Below are positions 1 to 11,223 of a stretch of 64,000 nt of DNA, in pieces. Made by a program: the position numbers and the translations under genes. The DNA lies in contig CM037851.1 of NCBI GenBank assembly GCA_021234595.1, positions 188,412,486 to 188,476,485 on the forward strand, read 5' to 3'. The DNA comes from Delia radicum (Eukaryota > Arthropoda > Insecta > Diptera > Anthomyiidae). Within the stretch, counting starts at the first letter, position 1. Every line of letters begins with the position of its first letter. The notes under the pieces are model-generated. The model saw only the letters and a list, made by a program, of their open reading frames with translations, did not search any database and had not been told where the DNA came from.

Positions 1-330
1 AGACAATAACGATGCATATCCAACTTAAAGTACACAAACATTTTCAAATTTGTGATCAAACAGATTTAAGCGTTGTTTCGCAATATAGACATCAAAATTC
101 GCAAAATAATGAACACAATAAGTAATAAATGAAAAAATGCATTTTAAGGAAATGCACTTTATGCGGGAGGTTTTTGTTTTAAAATGAAATCAGAAAGCTA
201 TTTCTATTATTAATACATGATTGCCCATTACGTGTAGGTAAAAATTTAGCAAACAAAAGAAAAAGCTGTTACTTTAGTGTGCAAAAAAAAAAATATATAA
301 TAAAAAAAAAAAATCGAAAAGCCCCACCCC
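1..330 (-). mobile_element. Truncated copy of the hAT family seen at 22346-25464
   Basis: The first 330 bases are an imperfect reverse complement of roughly 22380-22760, the left part of the hAT element further on, and end in a C-rich run that mirrors that element's G-run. The window edge cuts the copy. The terminal CAGGCACGTAGC is not visible at the inner end, so this end is eroded. No coding content. Confidence 0.7.
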
Positions 331-1211
331 CCGCCACCCAACAAATATTTGCTTTCAAATCACTAAGAAATAATACAAAACAATGTGTGGGTCTGTGGAT
401 ATCTCGATCATAATAAAAGGGATTCGGAAACCTCCGTATTAAAGTAAATTCAATTCAAAATGAGTTCTAAAAACCAAACAAATTAAAACACTCTTTCATT
501 TGCCCGGACTGCGATGCGATGTTTATAATGGCCTAAAAGTTAGTTCTCACGATTGTTTGGAATGTTGGTTAAACGTACTAACTTATTGTTAGTTTTCCAA
601 ATTTTCAATTCGCTATTAAAAGCGCGAAAAATTGCGTTTTTAATATTCGAACAGCTTAAGAAATTTTGATTACGATGCCAAAAGTACAAAAGTACAGGTG
701 CAGGGAAATTGTGTTTATGTATTCAAAATTTAGGAGTGTTGAGTAATTTGTGAGTACAATATTGTAACATTGTGGCTAACTGTTTTTCTTTGAAAAGAGT
801 TCAGAGTAAAAATTTTATATTTTTGTGACATTTTTTTATTTTTCAAATATACTGTAGTATGATTGTAAATTAAAGAAGTTTTTAACCAAAATCATTAACA
901 AATCATAAAAGATGTCATAATTTAAAAATAAAAATCTAAAACAATTTCATAATTATCAAAAGATACACGTTAGGTATATAAGTTACATGACTGAAAATTA
1001 ATATAGGTGGAACTGTAGTTATTTATAAATTATTTGTGAACCGATTTCGCCCACATTGCGACTCTATATCAGTTAAATGGAAATAATATACATATATTAT
1101 TACAAAAAATGTACATAAATCGTTATATGGAAAATTCTTCAATGTCTGTCATCTCACTATTCAATATTTATGAGCACTTGGATATTATATTGTGCCCAAC
1201 TGTATGTGGGG
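331..1211. other. No gene seen: AT-rich unique sequence
   Basis: I see no coding region, inverted repeat or recognisable element here. All frames are short and low-complexity. Confidence 0.5.
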
Positions 1212-1246
1212 CAGACATGGGCGTTAATCATAACATTTTGTTATTA

Positions 1247-1320
1247 ATTATGCATTCAATTACAAATTACAAGTAATTGTAATTGAAAAAAACTCAATTA
1301 CAATTACATGGTTAAATTAA
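1247..1320. repeat. Left subterminal AATTAC cluster of the hAT element
   Basis: Irregular repeats of AATTAC and its complement GTAATT lie just inside the left end of the hAT element. Subterminal short repeats are commonly transposase binding sites in hAT elements; that role is inference here. The 3' end of the nested LINE abuts this cluster. Confidence 0.7.
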
Positions 1321-2330
1321 TCAATTAAAGAGTTCCTTAAGTTTACGCTTAAAGGTGGTATCTGTGAATGCACATAATTTTAAATCTATGGGTAGGATAT
1401 TCCACACCCTAGTTATACGTACATGAAAAGATCTTTCATATATAGATGAGGATATACGGTGACATATTATCTGAGGGGTTCTACTTGATCTAGAGAATCT
1501 AAAATCATTTCTAATGTACTCGGGATAATTTCGCATAACGACTTTTCGAAAAAGTAACAAAATTCTCAATTTAATAAAATTCTCAAAATAAATCCCATCA
1601 AAGTCCATTACAAAGGGAAACACATGATCCCTTAATCTCATTTTATAAATATATATACTAATACGGTAAAAACTAAGATGTAGCCTTCTTAGAACAACGC
1701 TGTTGGTACCTAAAAATACTTCCATAGCATCAATAATCTGCGGCATGAGCACTGAACTGGCAACATGCTGCCTCACGCGAAGAGGCAAATATAAATCTAA
1801 TGAATATAACCTTCTAATGGTAATATTAACGCGGGAACATATATGATCAATATGTTTTGCAAAACTCAAATTATTATCTGTAAAAACGCCTAAACATTTC
1901 ATTTCAGAAACGAAATTTAGCCCCACATTATCCAACGATATATTTAAGTCATTTGAATCTCAACCAAAACACATTGCCCGAGTTTTACCAAAATCTGAAC
2001 ATAATCAGCATATAAAAATGTTTCAATTGAGTTATTATCAAAAATATTAACAAAATCATTCAGGTACATCATAAACAAAATGGAGCCAATTACTGATCCC
2101 TGAGGTACACCACTAGTAATCTGCAAGGTCAATGACTCCCTACCATCAACTGACACAAACTGCGATCTATCACGGAGATACGACTGAAAAATTTTTGAAA
2201 TAGTTCGATATTTTTTCAAGCATTGTAGTAAAGAATCTATGTCGTGCAAGTAAACCCGAAGTTCAATTTCAATATCAGTATATCCTAAGTTTGAACTGGT
2301 TGGAGGAAGATCTAAAGTATATAAAATAAA
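1321..2330 (-). pseudogene. Non-LTR retrotransposon reverse transcriptase, decayed fragment
   Basis: Two minus-strand frames make up one broken LINE ORF2. The upstream part (2249 to 1944) has the fingers/palm sequence YLRDRSQFVSVDGRES, the core motif GVPQGSVIG, and a damaged catalytic box YADY where YADD is expected. A frameshift and a stop near 1940-1960 separate it from the downstream part (1935 to 1321), which is the thumb and C-terminal region ending in the usual VWNILP...FKRKLKE tail. The segment between the catalytic box and the thumb is shortened and the N-terminal endonuclease is missing. The family is probably jockey/CR1-like, but I cannot assign a clade. It sits inside the hAT element at 1212-3600. 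Confidence 0.85.
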
Positions 2331-2449
2331 AAGAATATGAATTATTTATTATAACATAAATGTCGTATAATATATCACTGAACAAGATACATTAATCGAA
2401 AAGTACCTTCACTAACTTCGTCCCCAAAATCGAAAACAGAAGAAATAAA

Positions 2450-3102
2450 TTAATTATTCGTTTCAGCAACACTTTTGGAAGTAACTAATTTATAGTTCTT
2501 ACAGTACTGAATAAAAATATATTCCATATCTTCCTTATATTAGCTATAGCCTTAAACCATTTCAACTTAATGTTTGGATGGGCCATTGAAGCAACAATTG
2601 CGTCATAACCTTCCTTAGTCAACTCAAAAAACTGCCGAAATCGTTTCAAAAGGCTTTATTGAATTGCGGTTGCTGCTTGTTTTAAAAATTTTAGATTACC
2701 ACTTAGTAATTTATCTGTTTTAACTTTCCGAGTCACTAACGAAGGAATTAACATTCCATAATAAATTTCTGTTTCACCTTGCAGAAAATCTAAAATTTTT
2801 GCAAATGGTTTCATGACAATGCAATATTCTTTTAAATATGTAATATCAACGACCGTGAATTTCGCAATTTGCAGTTCTGGACAAAGCTCATTTAAAAGGA
2901 ATTCCTTTTGTAAAATATGTTGCACAGAATCATATAGCGAGTTCCACCGAGTGGTACACGGAGTTTTGAGGGAAAAGCCAATAATTTTGTTTATAGTATC
3001 AGAGGACTTAGGTCTGTCTATTTGCTTTTTTCCAAATTTACCATTATAAAAATATAGAGAGTATAACACATTAAAATAATAAACTCTCATGATCAAAAGC
3101 AA
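2450..3102 (-). pseudogene. hAT transposase, C-terminal relic
   Basis: The segment 3102 to 2656 contains PCTTRWNSLYDS, a signature stretch of hAT transposases (the RW next to a catalytic acidic region), followed by helical sequence with LKEYCIVMKPFAKILDFLQGE. A frame change near 2656 leads into 2650-2510, which reads LLKRFRQFFEL...ASMAHPNIKLKWF, the conserved RF...HP.FKL.W block before the hAT dimerisation domain. The N-terminal BED finger and first catalytic region are absent, and there is at least one frameshift. The relic is antisense to the window and internal to the 1212-3600 element, so it is that element's own former transposase. Confidence 0.8.
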
Positions 3103-3299
3103 TTCAATTTTTATATCGTACTCTGCGATAAACCAAACAATATTTTCGAATAAAAATTAATGAAAGAGAACATTTTATTTCTCTTAATTATGAATTGTAA
3201 CTAACCAATAAAAACGCATTTGAGTGAATATATTCCGTTTTTTTATCTCTACCTAAATCTACCTCTTCTTTAAACACATCAGTAGTTTTATTTAACTTA

Positions 3300-3596
3300 A
3301 TGGTTCAAAAATGTAATTAATTAAAGAATTCTTCAATTATTTTTCTTTAATTACAATTACAAATTACGTGTAATTTGCAATTCAAAATTTTCAATTTCAA
3401 TTACATGTAATTAGTAATTGCAGTTCTTCCAATTACAAGTACATGTAATTGAGTTTTTAATATGACAATCACAAGTAATTGTATTTTTTTAGTCCTGCAT
3501 TTCAATTACAATTACTTGTAATTGTAATTGAAAAAAAGGCAATTACTAATTATATGTAATTTAATTGTAAATGAAATGAAATTGAAATCGCCCAAG
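3300..3596. repeat. Right subterminal AATTAC cluster of the hAT element
   Basis: About 300 bases dominated by AATTAC, AATTACAAG and the complements TAATTG/GTAATT, running up to the right terminus. It is the counterpart of the cluster at 1247-1320 and much longer. It looks like expanded subterminal repeats rather than a chance microsatellite. Confidence 0.7.
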
Positions 3597-3688
3597 TCTG
3601 ATGTGGGGCACTTCCAGCTGTGAAAATGACATCAAATGAGAAATTAAATTATCTTACTTTTAATTTCTTGCGAACAGACAAATATATA

Positions 3689-4215
3689 TGAGTCATTTCA
3701 TGTCAGACCGTACAATTTTTGCTAAAAATTGACTTTGATGTCTCCGATGTTTTTCAAAATTTTATGACGTATTCTTCATTAAAAAATATTTTACACGTGT
3801 TTCCAGAAAAAAATTAAACATTTTTTTTAAAAAGTTATGTGCATGAAAAAATCGGAAAAAAAATAGAATCCATTCGATTTCCATTCTGAAATTTACAGGG
3901 AATATTAAGGTTATATTGAGATTTGAGAAATATTTTTTTCATATTTTTCGACTTGTTCGAAGATGGTGGAAAATAGAAATAATTGAAAAAAAAAATAATT
4001 TTTAGATAAACATCAGTTTAAAAGTTTTCATGTCGGATGACTTTCCACGATTTTGACGATTTTTAAATGACCATAACCTTTTCACAAATAATTTTTAATT
4101 TTTTTCTGGAAACACGGGTAAAATATTTTTTATTGTTTAATACGTCTTTGCAAATTTAAAGAAAATCGGAAGAAGTGTTGTAAAAAATGTGTTCAATCTG
4201 ACATGGAATGACTCA
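3689..4215. mobile_element. Foldback MITE, 527 bp, TA target
   Basis: The whole element is one imperfect palindrome. The ends read TGAGTCATTTCATGTCAGA and TCTGACATGGAATGACTCA, flanked by TA on both sides (3687-3688, 4216-4217). Internal stretches such as the TTTCCAGAAAAAAATT block recur in reverse complement on the other arm. There is no coding potential. The TA duplication suggests a Tc1/mariner-type mobiliser. Confidence 0.75.
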
Positions 4216-4217
4216 TA

Positions 4218-5125
4218 TGCAACTAAGTATAAACATTGGTCTAAACGCTCTCAACTGGGAATTAGCACAAGAAATGTGCAAATTAAACACCTCAGAAACG
4301 AATGTAAGCACGAGACAGATTAGGACCGATACTGAAATTGTGAATAGTAAAGTAGAAAAACAACACAATTTTGTCACTCTCTGAAATTTAAAAGTTAGAT
4401 CTAAGGAATGTTTTGTTCATTAGAAAAGGCAGTACCTGATTCGTCATAGGGACACTGAATTTTCTTAAAAACATCGATATTCGGTGGAAATATGGCACAT
4501 TATTTCCTCACATATCTATATGTTAGAATTTAAGGGCATGGCTCCGATCCATGCAACAACAAATATAGAAAAGTTTAATATTGCTTCCTGTTGAATATAT
4601 TTGAGCAAAAGCTGGTTTCTAAGCACTGTACTATAACTGACAAATATAGAAGAACTGGGCATGGCACCTCCAAAGCAACATTTTATTTTAGACTATTACT
4701 CATCGGCTCTTGCTGCATGTATACTTTTAAAGAACATTATATCATATATGGCATTTATTTGTGGAATCTAACAATTGAAAATGGAATGTTACAAATAATC
4801 CCCATTTTTATTGATGTATAATATAAAAATCGATTGTTTCTTAAGAAATCACATCTAATGGACTTAACCGGTTGTCGTGGCAGCTAGAATACGGAATTAG
4901 CTCTACACCATACTAGATCGGGACTGTACAAAGGAGCATGGCATATTTCCAAAAACTTTAGAAGTGAATTATTAATTTTTTACAATTTGTTAAATAGCGT
5001 TTTGGCACATTTAATTACTTTAATTCGTTTTTTAAAATAGCTAAACAAATATATTTAAGAAGTATTAATACAATGTTTTACACAAAAGTTTGAATACATC
5101 TTATCAAGAGATATAAATACAAGTG
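4218..5125. other. No gene seen
   Basis: AT-rich sequence without recognisable element ends. The open frame at 4591-4821 has no recognisable similarity and biased low-complexity composition; I do not support it as a gene. Confidence 0.5.
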
Positions 5126-5385
5126 CACACACTGAAACATTTAGCTATTTGCCAACTGAAATTCGGTTACTTCGACTCAAATTCTGGTATTGCGAATTTC
5201 AGTAGATAGGTGAAACTAAACATTAGTTTTCACAACAAAGTTCGCTTAATTCAACTGAATTTTAGTAGCAACAATCAAAATATTTAGAAATCTAATGTAA
5301 ATACAGTTTTACTAACAGATTTTATAAGTTGTTGCTATTAAAAGACACTCTTCGAAGCGGTTGGCACTTTATTTCTCTGCGTGTG
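5126..5385 (+). mobile_element. MITE family with CACACAGAGAAA ends, copy 1
   Basis: A 260-bp element with ends near CACACACTGAAA and TTTCTCTGCGTGTG. It shares its body (AACTGAAATTCGG..., CAACAAAGTTCG..., TAAGTTGTT...) with copies at 16147-16401 (inverted) and 47182-47438. It is the most diverged at its termini and its TSD is no longer clear. Confidence 0.8.
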
Positions 5386-7516
5386 AATTAAAATAATAAT
5401 TAAATTTTCTTTTAAATATTTTTCGATATTTAAAACTACCGGTAACGAAGTACTGGGTTCTTAAGCTAGGAAATTGTAAAAATTGTGGTAAGAAAACAGC
5501 ATTTTATTTTAAATTTTTTAATCTAACAAATGTTTTTTCATGTAGGCAGATACGAATCGAATAAACAGAATTTTACTTTAGGTATCAAGATTCCAAAACC
5601 AAAACACAAAATAAAAAATATGATATATTAATATGGGTTAGCTTTAGATATAGATTAGAGTGTATTTTTTTTTTTTTTGGTATTAAGAAAATTTTATTTT
5701 GATAAGTTTCAATTTATTGTTCAGATTATTGAAGTATATGGTCTAAAAATTATTTGGTGCAAATTTGAGTAAATTCGGATAGCTTTAGCCTGTGTCACCC
5801 CGCTACCACAGTTTCGATTTTTTTAAATTTATCTTAAATTGTTTTAATAAAAATATGTCTTGCGACACATAATTTTGTATTCATTTTGGCACTCTGAACA
5901 CGAATATTTTGAATTTTTTTAAATCGCAATAAAGGTTTTCAAGATATAGCTATTTTATTTTTACTTAAAATTGTGTATTTTTCTTCTATTCTAGAAATTT
6001 TTTTCAAAATTATCTTAGAATTTTTTGGTTTTGCACTCAAATACCACACAAAACATGTTTTGATTTGATAATAGTTATGTTTTGCAATTAGACGTATATA
6101 TTTAAAATGTTTTCCATACATCAGAGGCTTTGTGCGCAGGTCGCCAAATGTTAAGAAATCCGACTTTTCTTAAATTTTGCACCACAAAACTATTGGACCC
6201 AGTAATTCAATAATCAAAGCAATAAGTATTAAAAATCAATAGTTAAAGTAAATATTCTTATGTATTCTTATATATGAAATTAAAAACCATAACAATTTTA
6301 TGCTCTTGACATGCTAAAATTAATAAAAAATTACGTGCGCAAGGCATATTTTTATTAATGCAGTATAAAAACTTTAAAAAGAGCTCCATAGGTTAGTGCA
6401 ATCCGATTTTTATAAAATCGCACACTCTAACTTTCAGGCCTACACTTAAATTACTATGCAGGTAAATACTACTGCAATTGTAGTTAAAAACAAATGATAT
6501 TTTACTGAAAGAAAAGACTACTTACACTTCAGTAATTTCAACTAACATTATTCTTTAATATTCAAAAAATTACTAATAATTTTAGTAAATATACACCACA
6601 TATGTTAATAAAAAATAATTAAACATTTTTTTTAAATAACAATAAAAAACTGTAAAAAATTAATGTAATATCATAAAATAGTCACTTTATGAGCTTTGTT
6701 TTTTTAAAGGAACCACAAGGTGAGTAAAAAATTTTCTTTAAATTAAATTTAAAAAAATTTTACGTTAAAAGAAAAATTTAAAAAAATTAAATCATTAATT
6801 ATTTTAATCGTCAAATTATTTTCAATTGTCCAATTACTTTAAATTTACTTCAGTGTTTTTTTAAATTATTTGTTAAAATTTTGAAATATTCCAACATAAA
6901 AACCCACTGGTTCAGAAAAAATACAAAAAACAAATTTAGTGGACGTGTATAAAAATTGTACCTATACTCCAAAATTCCTATAAATTAACAAAATTCTAAT
7001 TAGAATCGTTAGCTGGAGATAATCCAATAAAAAACCTAACCAAACATTCGTTATGAGTCCCCTTAAAATGAAGGGAAATTTCCATATAATATTTAACGAT
7101 TATCTGACTACATTAAAAAATTTAAAATAAAATGCAGTTTTCCTAACAGAATTTATACAATTTATAAAAATCTTTCTGCAACAACCAAAATAATATACCG
7201 ATAGAACATTTTAAAGACAAATTTTAACAAAATTCTTGTGTGCAAACTTCCTGACTACTTTACAAGGAATGAAAAAATGATCTGCTGACAACAACTACTA
7301 AGCAAAATGTGTCAAATTGTTTTAAAATTCTGACTGATTAAATGAAAATATTTTCAAAATAAATTTCAAATGAGCAAAGAGTTTCGAAAATAAATACACT
7401 TAACAAAATTTTAGCTTCCACATAAATCAACATCACAGGATGTTTATTATAACTTTATTATCAGACTTTAGGTCATATATCTGGATGGCTGATGTTTGTC
7501 CACGTTTTATGCCTCT
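5386..7516. other. No gene seen: AT-rich, with one dispersed repeat
   Basis: Two kilobases of AT-rich sequence. Apart from the dispersed repeat at 6451-6745 I find no element ends and no coding frame of interest. Confidence 0.5.
6451..6745 (+). repeat. Dispersed repeat shared with 35672-35965
   Basis: The sequence from ACTGCAATTGTAGT through CATAAAATAGTCA and the T-run beyond aligns directly with 35672-35965 with scattered substitutions and small indels. No terminal inverted repeat was found. It is an old interspersed repeat of unknown class. Confidence 0.7.
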
Positions 7517-7680
7517 CGTGTTTCCAAAATCACTATTTTTTGAGCAAATAACATTTCAGACCGATTTTTAAAATTCTTTTTTTTTTGTATTTTAAGTTAC
7601 ATACAAAATTTCGAACAATTCTGTCAAGCTGGATTTTAGAATTTTTAGTTTTAAATATTTTAAAATTTTTTGTAAATATG
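7517..7680 (+). repeat. Flank of the 498-bp array, shared with 21060-21187
   Basis: This stretch, with TTTTTTGAGCAAATAACATTTCAGACC, is the reverse complement of 21060-21187. It therefore belongs to the same parent element as the tandem unit next to it, not to unique host DNA. Confidence 0.65.
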
Positions 7681-9610
7681 AAAATGAAAATTATTCAAGT
7701 TCGAGGCCATATACTCTATATTTCTTCATTAGGATATTGTCCCTAACAAATAATCTATAGAGTTTTTGTTTTCAAATTTATTATTTGACCCTTTCAGGAA
7801 TGTGTTGATAGATCTATTTCGGGAATTTTCTAGGTTCCCATCATCAGAACACGTTTTGAAAGCGGTAACAATCCCATGTCAAACATCAAGCATTCATATG
7901 AACTAGTTTACTCACTACATGAGAACTAATATACATATGATTTTGAAGTTAAAGATTATAACCATTGATCAAAAAATAAATTGAAAACTTGTTTGTGTGT
8001 ATGTCTACCTTTGGTAAATATTCAATACACGTTTTTGTTTCTTTCCTTTTATGTTTTGTTAAGTTTGTAAACAAAACAGGGGAAGTAAACTAGGCGGTAC
8101 TTTGCCTTTTTTCACAAGTTTGTTATAATTTTTATTAAAAATAAAAATTATGTTTTTTCGACCTTTAATTGTGCAATGAAAATGAAAATTATTCAAGTTC
8201 GAGGCCATATACTCTATATTTCTTCATTAGGATATTGTCCTAACAAATAATCTATAGAGTTTTTGTTTTCAAATTTATTATTTGACCCTTTCAGGAATGT
8301 GTTGATAGATCTATTTCGGGAATTTTCTAGGTTCCCATCATCAGAACACGTTTTGAAAGCGGTAACAATCCCATGTCAAACATCAAGCATTCATATGAAC
8401 TAGTTTACTCACTACATGAGAACTAATATACATATGATTTTGAAGTTAAAGATTATAACCATTGATCAAAAAATAAATTGAAAACTTGTTTGTGTGTATG
8501 TCTACCTTTGGTAAATATTCAATACACGTTTTTGTTTCTTTCCTTTTTATGTTTTGTTAAGTTTGTAAACAAAACAGGGGAAGTAAACTAGGCGGTACTT
8601 TGCCTTTTTTCACAAGTTTGTTATAATTTTTATTAAAAATAAAAATTATGTTTTTTCGACCTTTAATTGTGCAATGAAAATGAAAATTATTCAAGTTCGA
8701 GGCCATATACTCTATATTTCTTCATTAGGATATTGTCCTAACAAATAATCTATAGAGTTTTTGTTTTCAAATTTATTATTTGACCCTTTCAGGAATGTGT
8801 TGATAGATCTATTTCGGGAATTTTCTAGGTTCCCATCATCAGAACACGTTTTGAAAGCGGTAACAATCCCATGTCAAACATCAAGCATTCATATGAACTA
8901 GTTTACTCACTACATGAGAACTAATATACATATGATTTTGAAGTTAAAGATTATAACCATTGATCAAAAAATAAATTGAAAACTTGTTTGTGTGTATGTC
9001 TACCTTTGGTAAATATTCAATACACGTTTTTGTTTCTTTCCTTTTTATGTTTTGTTAAGTTTGTAAACAAAACAGGGGAAGTAAACTAGGCGGTACTTTG
9101 CCTTTTTTCACAAGTTTGTTATAATTTTTATTAAAAATAAAAATTATGTTTTTTCGACCTTTAATTGTGCAATGAAAATGAAAATTATTCAAGTTCGAGG
9201 CCATATACTCTATATTTCTTCATTAGGATATTGTCCTAACAAATAATCTATAGAGTTTTTGTTTTCAAATTTATTATTTGACCCTTTCAGGAATGTGTTG
9301 ATAGATCTATTTCGGGAATTTTCTAGGTTCCCATCATCAGAACACGTTTTGAAAGCGGTAACAATCCCATGTCAAACATCAAGCATTCATATGAACTAGT
9401 TTACTCACTACATGAGAACTAATATACATATGATTTTGAAGTTAAAGATTATAACCATTGATCAAAAAATAAATTGAAAACTTGTTTGTGTGTATGTCTA
9501 CCTTTGGTAAATATTCAATACACGTTTTTGTTTCTTTCCTTTTTATGTTTTGTTAAGTTTGTAAACAAAACAGGGGAAGTAAACTAGGCGGTACTTTGCC
9601 TTTTTCACAA
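7681..9610 (+). repeat. Four tandem copies of a 498-bp unit
   Basis: The unit begins AAAATGAAAATTATTCAAG at 7681, 8179, 8677 and 9175, exactly 498 bp apart each time. The copies are nearly identical: the first has an extra C in TGTCCCTAAC and one T fewer in a T-run. The fourth stops at about 9610. Each unit holds an imperfect inverted repeat around TCATATGAACTAGTT / GAACTAATATACATATGA. No frame is open. Near identity implies recent amplification or homogenisation. A single diverged copy lies at 20821-21187. Confidence 0.95.
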
Positions 9611-9929
9611 AATCATATGTATATTAGTTCTCATGTAGTGAGTAAACTAGTTCATATGAATGCTTGATGTTTGACATGGGATTGTTACCGCTTTCAAAAC
9701 GTGTTCTGATGATGGGAACCTAGAAAATTCCCGAAATAGATCTATCAACACATTCCTGAAAGGGTCAAATAATAAATTTGAAAACAAAAACTCTATAGAT
9801 TATTTGTTAGGACAATATCCTAATGAAGAAATATAGAGTATATGGCCTCGAACTTGAATAATTTTCATTTTCATTGCACAATTAAAGGTCGAAAAAACAT
9901 AATTTTTATTTTTAATAAAAATTATAACA
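9609..9929 (-). repeat. Inverted partial copy of the 498-bp unit
   Basis: Directly after the truncated fourth unit, the sequence turns round and repeats about 320 bp of the unit in reverse complement, from AAATCATATGTATATTAG to the TCATTGCACAATTAAAGG end. The junction lies at the inverted-repeat part of the unit, so the array ends in a large hairpin. Confidence 0.9.
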
Positions 9930-10143
9930 AAAATTTTTTGTAAATGTCAAAAAAAAAAACAATTTTTTTTTAATTTCTCTTCCGCAAAACAATTAAAGCT
10001 TATTGGATTTAAAAGATATTTAAATGGAATGAAAGGTACTTGAATGCCGTATTGGTTTCTTCATTAATATTTTTACCATCCTCAATATTTTTACCATCCT
10101 TATTGCACTTAATTTCATTTCAGTTGAAGCTTATGGCTTCCCT
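9930..10143. other. No gene seen
   Basis: Short AT-rich spacer with a local duplication of ATATTTTTACCATCCT. No supported feature. Confidence 0.5.
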
Positions 10144-10491
10144 CCCAGTAAAAAACGCTGCTTACCAGCAAGCAGGTTTGTAAGGGAGTAAGCCAAATAG
10201 AATCCCTTACAAACCTGCTTACATATGCCATGATTTTTATATGGCGAATTCCCACTTGGAAGCATTACTTTTGGGAAAAATAAGCGCGGGTTTTAGCGCT
10301 TACAAAAAGCTGTGATTTCATGGCTTTCAGTAAAATCATATTTCATGTCTACATTATTACGATTAAAAGTATGAATAATATATAATTTATTTTACATAAA
10401 ATTCTACAGACATTAATTTTAGACATAATATAATAATTTTGTTTTACCGCACTTCTTGGTAGCTCTTCAGGAACAGTGAAACTACTAATTA

Positions 10492-11062
10492 CACTACTCA
10501 ACAAAATGAAAAAAATTTCATGTACTCCGGATGCGATAATTTTTTCTGTGTAGATAACCTTGACATGAGCTCGAAAAACGCAATAAAAAATTTTTTTTTC
10601 GTTTGGTTTCTGTTTTATTTTTTTTTTTTTTAATTTAAAAAATTTTTTTTTGGTTAATTTGTTTCGTCCGGCATAACTCAGGAACCACTAGCCCGATTTA
10701 ATTGAATTAAATTTTAAAAAATTTAAAATTACAATTCCCTTAATCTGTTTATATATTGTTTTCCTATACAAGCAACACTTTCCAAGTTAAAAATGAATAT
10801 ATAAAGGAAAAAACTTATTTTTTGCCTAAAGATTTAAATTTTTTTTTTTTAAAAAATCCATAAAAAATCCCAAATGAAAAAAAATGTCAAATCTTATTAC
10901 TTTTACGTAAAGTCACATAAACTATGAGCAAAATGAGACAAAGATCATGAAAATCGATGCACGCGTTTCGCTTTTATTCGCAATTGAGTAAAGGTATGAA
11001 TTTCAAAAATTTGCTCGACATATGCACAACTTTGTCTATGGTAAGGTTTTTTCTTTTTTATT
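10492..11062 (+). repeat. Left long terminal inverted repeat of the 3.4-kb transposon
   Basis: This arm pairs with 13345-13898. Apart from a diverged outer 30 bp and length changes in A/T runs, the arms match nearly base for base: GATAATTTTTTCTGTGTAGA at the outer side, ACAACTTTGTCTATGGTAAG at the inner side. High arm identity suggests recent mobility or gene conversion. Confidence 0.9.
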
Positions 11063-11223
11063 ACAAAAAAAATTAAAATTTGTTGGGTGACAAAAATATA
11101 TGACTTTAAATTAAAAAACAATTCGATATATGTACAAGAAATTATCCTAAGGATATCAACATTAATTAATTATAAAAAAGTTTTAAAAAAAAATATCTAA
11201 ACACAAAAATAAAAACCTTCAAA

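Larger units (their letters stand above)
1212..3600 (-). mobile_element. hAT DNA transposon with 8-bp TSD, containing a nested LINE
   Basis: The left end reads CAGACATGGGCG and the right end CGCCCAAGTCTG, an imperfect terminal inverted repeat starting with the CAG usual in hAT elements. The flanks are identical 8-mers, ATGTGGGG at 1204-1211 and 3601-3608, the hAT duplication length. Both ends carry clusters of AATTAC/GTAATT repeats just inside the termini. The interior holds a minus-strand hAT transposase relic (2450-3102) and a minus-strand reverse transcriptase relic (1321-2330). The latter is best explained as a later insertion. The N-terminal half of the transposase is absent, so this copy is dead. 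Confidence 0.85.

Noticed and set aside
7681..9929. CRISPR-like array
   Set aside because: Units are 498 bp and contiguous without spacers; this is a eukaryotic tandem repeat.
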